Below are positions 63,626 through 64,000 of a stretch of 64,000 nucleotides of DNA, one piece after another (positions within the stretch are counted from its first letter, which is position 1; each line of letters starts with the position of its first letter). The DNA lies in assembly GCA_040386195.1 (NCBI GenBank), contig JAZKFV010000006.1:62001-126000 (forward strand). Direction: 5' to 3'. The translations under genes were made by a program, and so were the position numbers. A model generated the notes under the pieces. It saw only the letters and a list, made by a program, of their open reading frames with translations, searched no databases and was not told the origin of the DNA. The DNA comes from JAJTCH01 sp040386195 (GTDB taxonomy: Bacteria; Pseudomonadota; Alphaproteobacteria; Rickettsiales; UBA1997).

Positions 63626-63712
63626 AAATATTATCGCTCAAAGTTAATATTTTAAAGGTCGGCATAATAGGCTCAAGGCACAAATAAGCAAGTATTTTTG
63701 ATAAATGAGGTC

Positions 63713-63806
63713 TGTCATCCTGAGCGAAGCGAAGGATCTCTTGAGGTAAGTTTGGTCTTGGTTCACAGTGCGGCTCATGAGATCCTTCGCTACGCTCAGG
63801 ATGACA
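63713..63806. repeat. palindromic repeat element E5 (GTCATCCTGAG type)
   Basis: The 28-base arms (63713-63740 and 63779-63806) are reverse complements with one difference. The centre is 38 bases. The element lies just upstream of rnpB. It shares the arm TGTCATCCTGAGCGAAGCGA with element E2. Confidence 0.87.
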
Positions 63807-63847
63807 AGTTGGGAAATTTCACTTGCCAATCTAAGCTTGATAATCAT

Positions 63848-64000
63848 AATGCCCAGCCCCAAGATAGTCGCTTGTTTTTTATCAGTAATGATAATGAAAG
63901 TAAGAGGAAAGTCCGGACTCCACAAAAGATAAGATGCCAGCTAATGGCTGGGGGTGGTTTTGTAATGAAGCCGCCACGGAAAGTGCCACAGAAAGGTAAA
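63848..64000 (+). ncRNA. rnpB: RNase P RNA (5' part, runs off the window)
   Basis: The sequence has the conserved bacterial RNase P core GAGGAAAGTCCGGACTCCAC (63904-63923), AGATAGTCGC upstream, a GATGCCAGCTAATGGCTGGG stem, and AGTGCCACAGAAA near the end. The 3' half lies beyond 64000. The 5' end is estimated from the distance to AGTCGC in known RNAs. Confidence 0.93.

Noticed and set aside
63644..63925. Minus-strand frame of 93 aa at the right edge
   Set aside because: It runs through palindromic element E5 and into the RNase P RNA; the coding look (SVAKDLMSR type peptide) is typical of translated repeats.
1..64000. Insertion sequences, prophage or integrase genes
   Set aside because: I found no transposase, integrase or phage structural gene in any frame; the only repeats are the palindromes, the heptamer arrays, the hairpin element and intragenic tandem repeats.

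Overview
The window is 64 kb of AT-rich, gene-dense bacterial chromosome with one 100-base run of N (43375-43474). Several features point to an alphaproteobacterium, most likely a member of Rickettsiales or a close host-associated relative. These are the order rpsB-tsf-pyrH-frr-uppS-cdsA, a DUF6111-like gene, an alphaproteobacterial-type FtsL, zapA next to a small coiled-coil gene, ankyrin and coiled-coil proteins of effector type, and palindromic repeats of which one lies in frame inside a coding gene. Genes for lipid A/Kdo (msbA-like, waaA), NAD (nadA), thiamine (thiE), p-aminobenzoate (pabB, pabC), tryptophan (trpBA) and arginine (argJ) suggest more biosynthetic capacity than classical Rickettsia or Anaplasma. 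Family-level placement is inference.

Layout. 1-3907: three unrecognised genes. 3887-9064: hemW, a small membrane protein and a 1199-residue coiled-coil protein with a nucleotidyltransferase-like C-terminus. 9065-15694: an iron island with a Fur-box promoter, tonB-exbB-exbD, a small secreted protein on the other strand, then two Fur boxes in front of a siderophore receptor, a PiuC-type hydroxylase and a PepSY membrane protein. 15850-20713: ribosome, nucleotide and envelope housekeeping genes. 20800-23876: atpHAG, without atpD and atpC next to it. 24019-30448: comM, an LpoA-like lipoprotein divergent from rsmI, a PIN toxin-antitoxin pair and htpG. 30585-35143: mraZ with a phased operator, a multi-hairpin element, rsmH, ftsL, pal, and a carB that stops at the half-way domain boundary. 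35221-42782: two ABC exporters with a 38-residue overlapping gene between them, trpBA, argJ and zapA. 42811-52162: an accessory block with a 108-bp tandem-repeat gene (holding the gap), pabB, an ankyrin gene, pabC and a 965-residue gene. 52210-64000: pbp1A, ftsZ, thiE, tRNA-Glu, waaA, rpsP, nuoG, fmt, nadA, trpS and the start of rnpB.

Two repeat systems run through the window. The first is a set of 70-110 bp palindromes of the 'GTCATCC...GGATGAC' or 'GTCATTGC...GCAATGAC' type. They lie in intergenic regions, except for one inserted in frame in pabB and one that begins directly after the stop of the half-length carB. The second is a set of arrays of a degenerate heptamer, roughly [GA]T[CG][GA]T[TA]A, often present as two inverted arms. 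They sit between genes at nine places and extend into coding ends: they encode the first residues of HemW and UppS and the last residues and stop codon of TrpA. I consider the heptamer system the most novel feature here. The 108-bp repeat protein and the effector-like genes interleaved with p-aminobenzoate genes come next.
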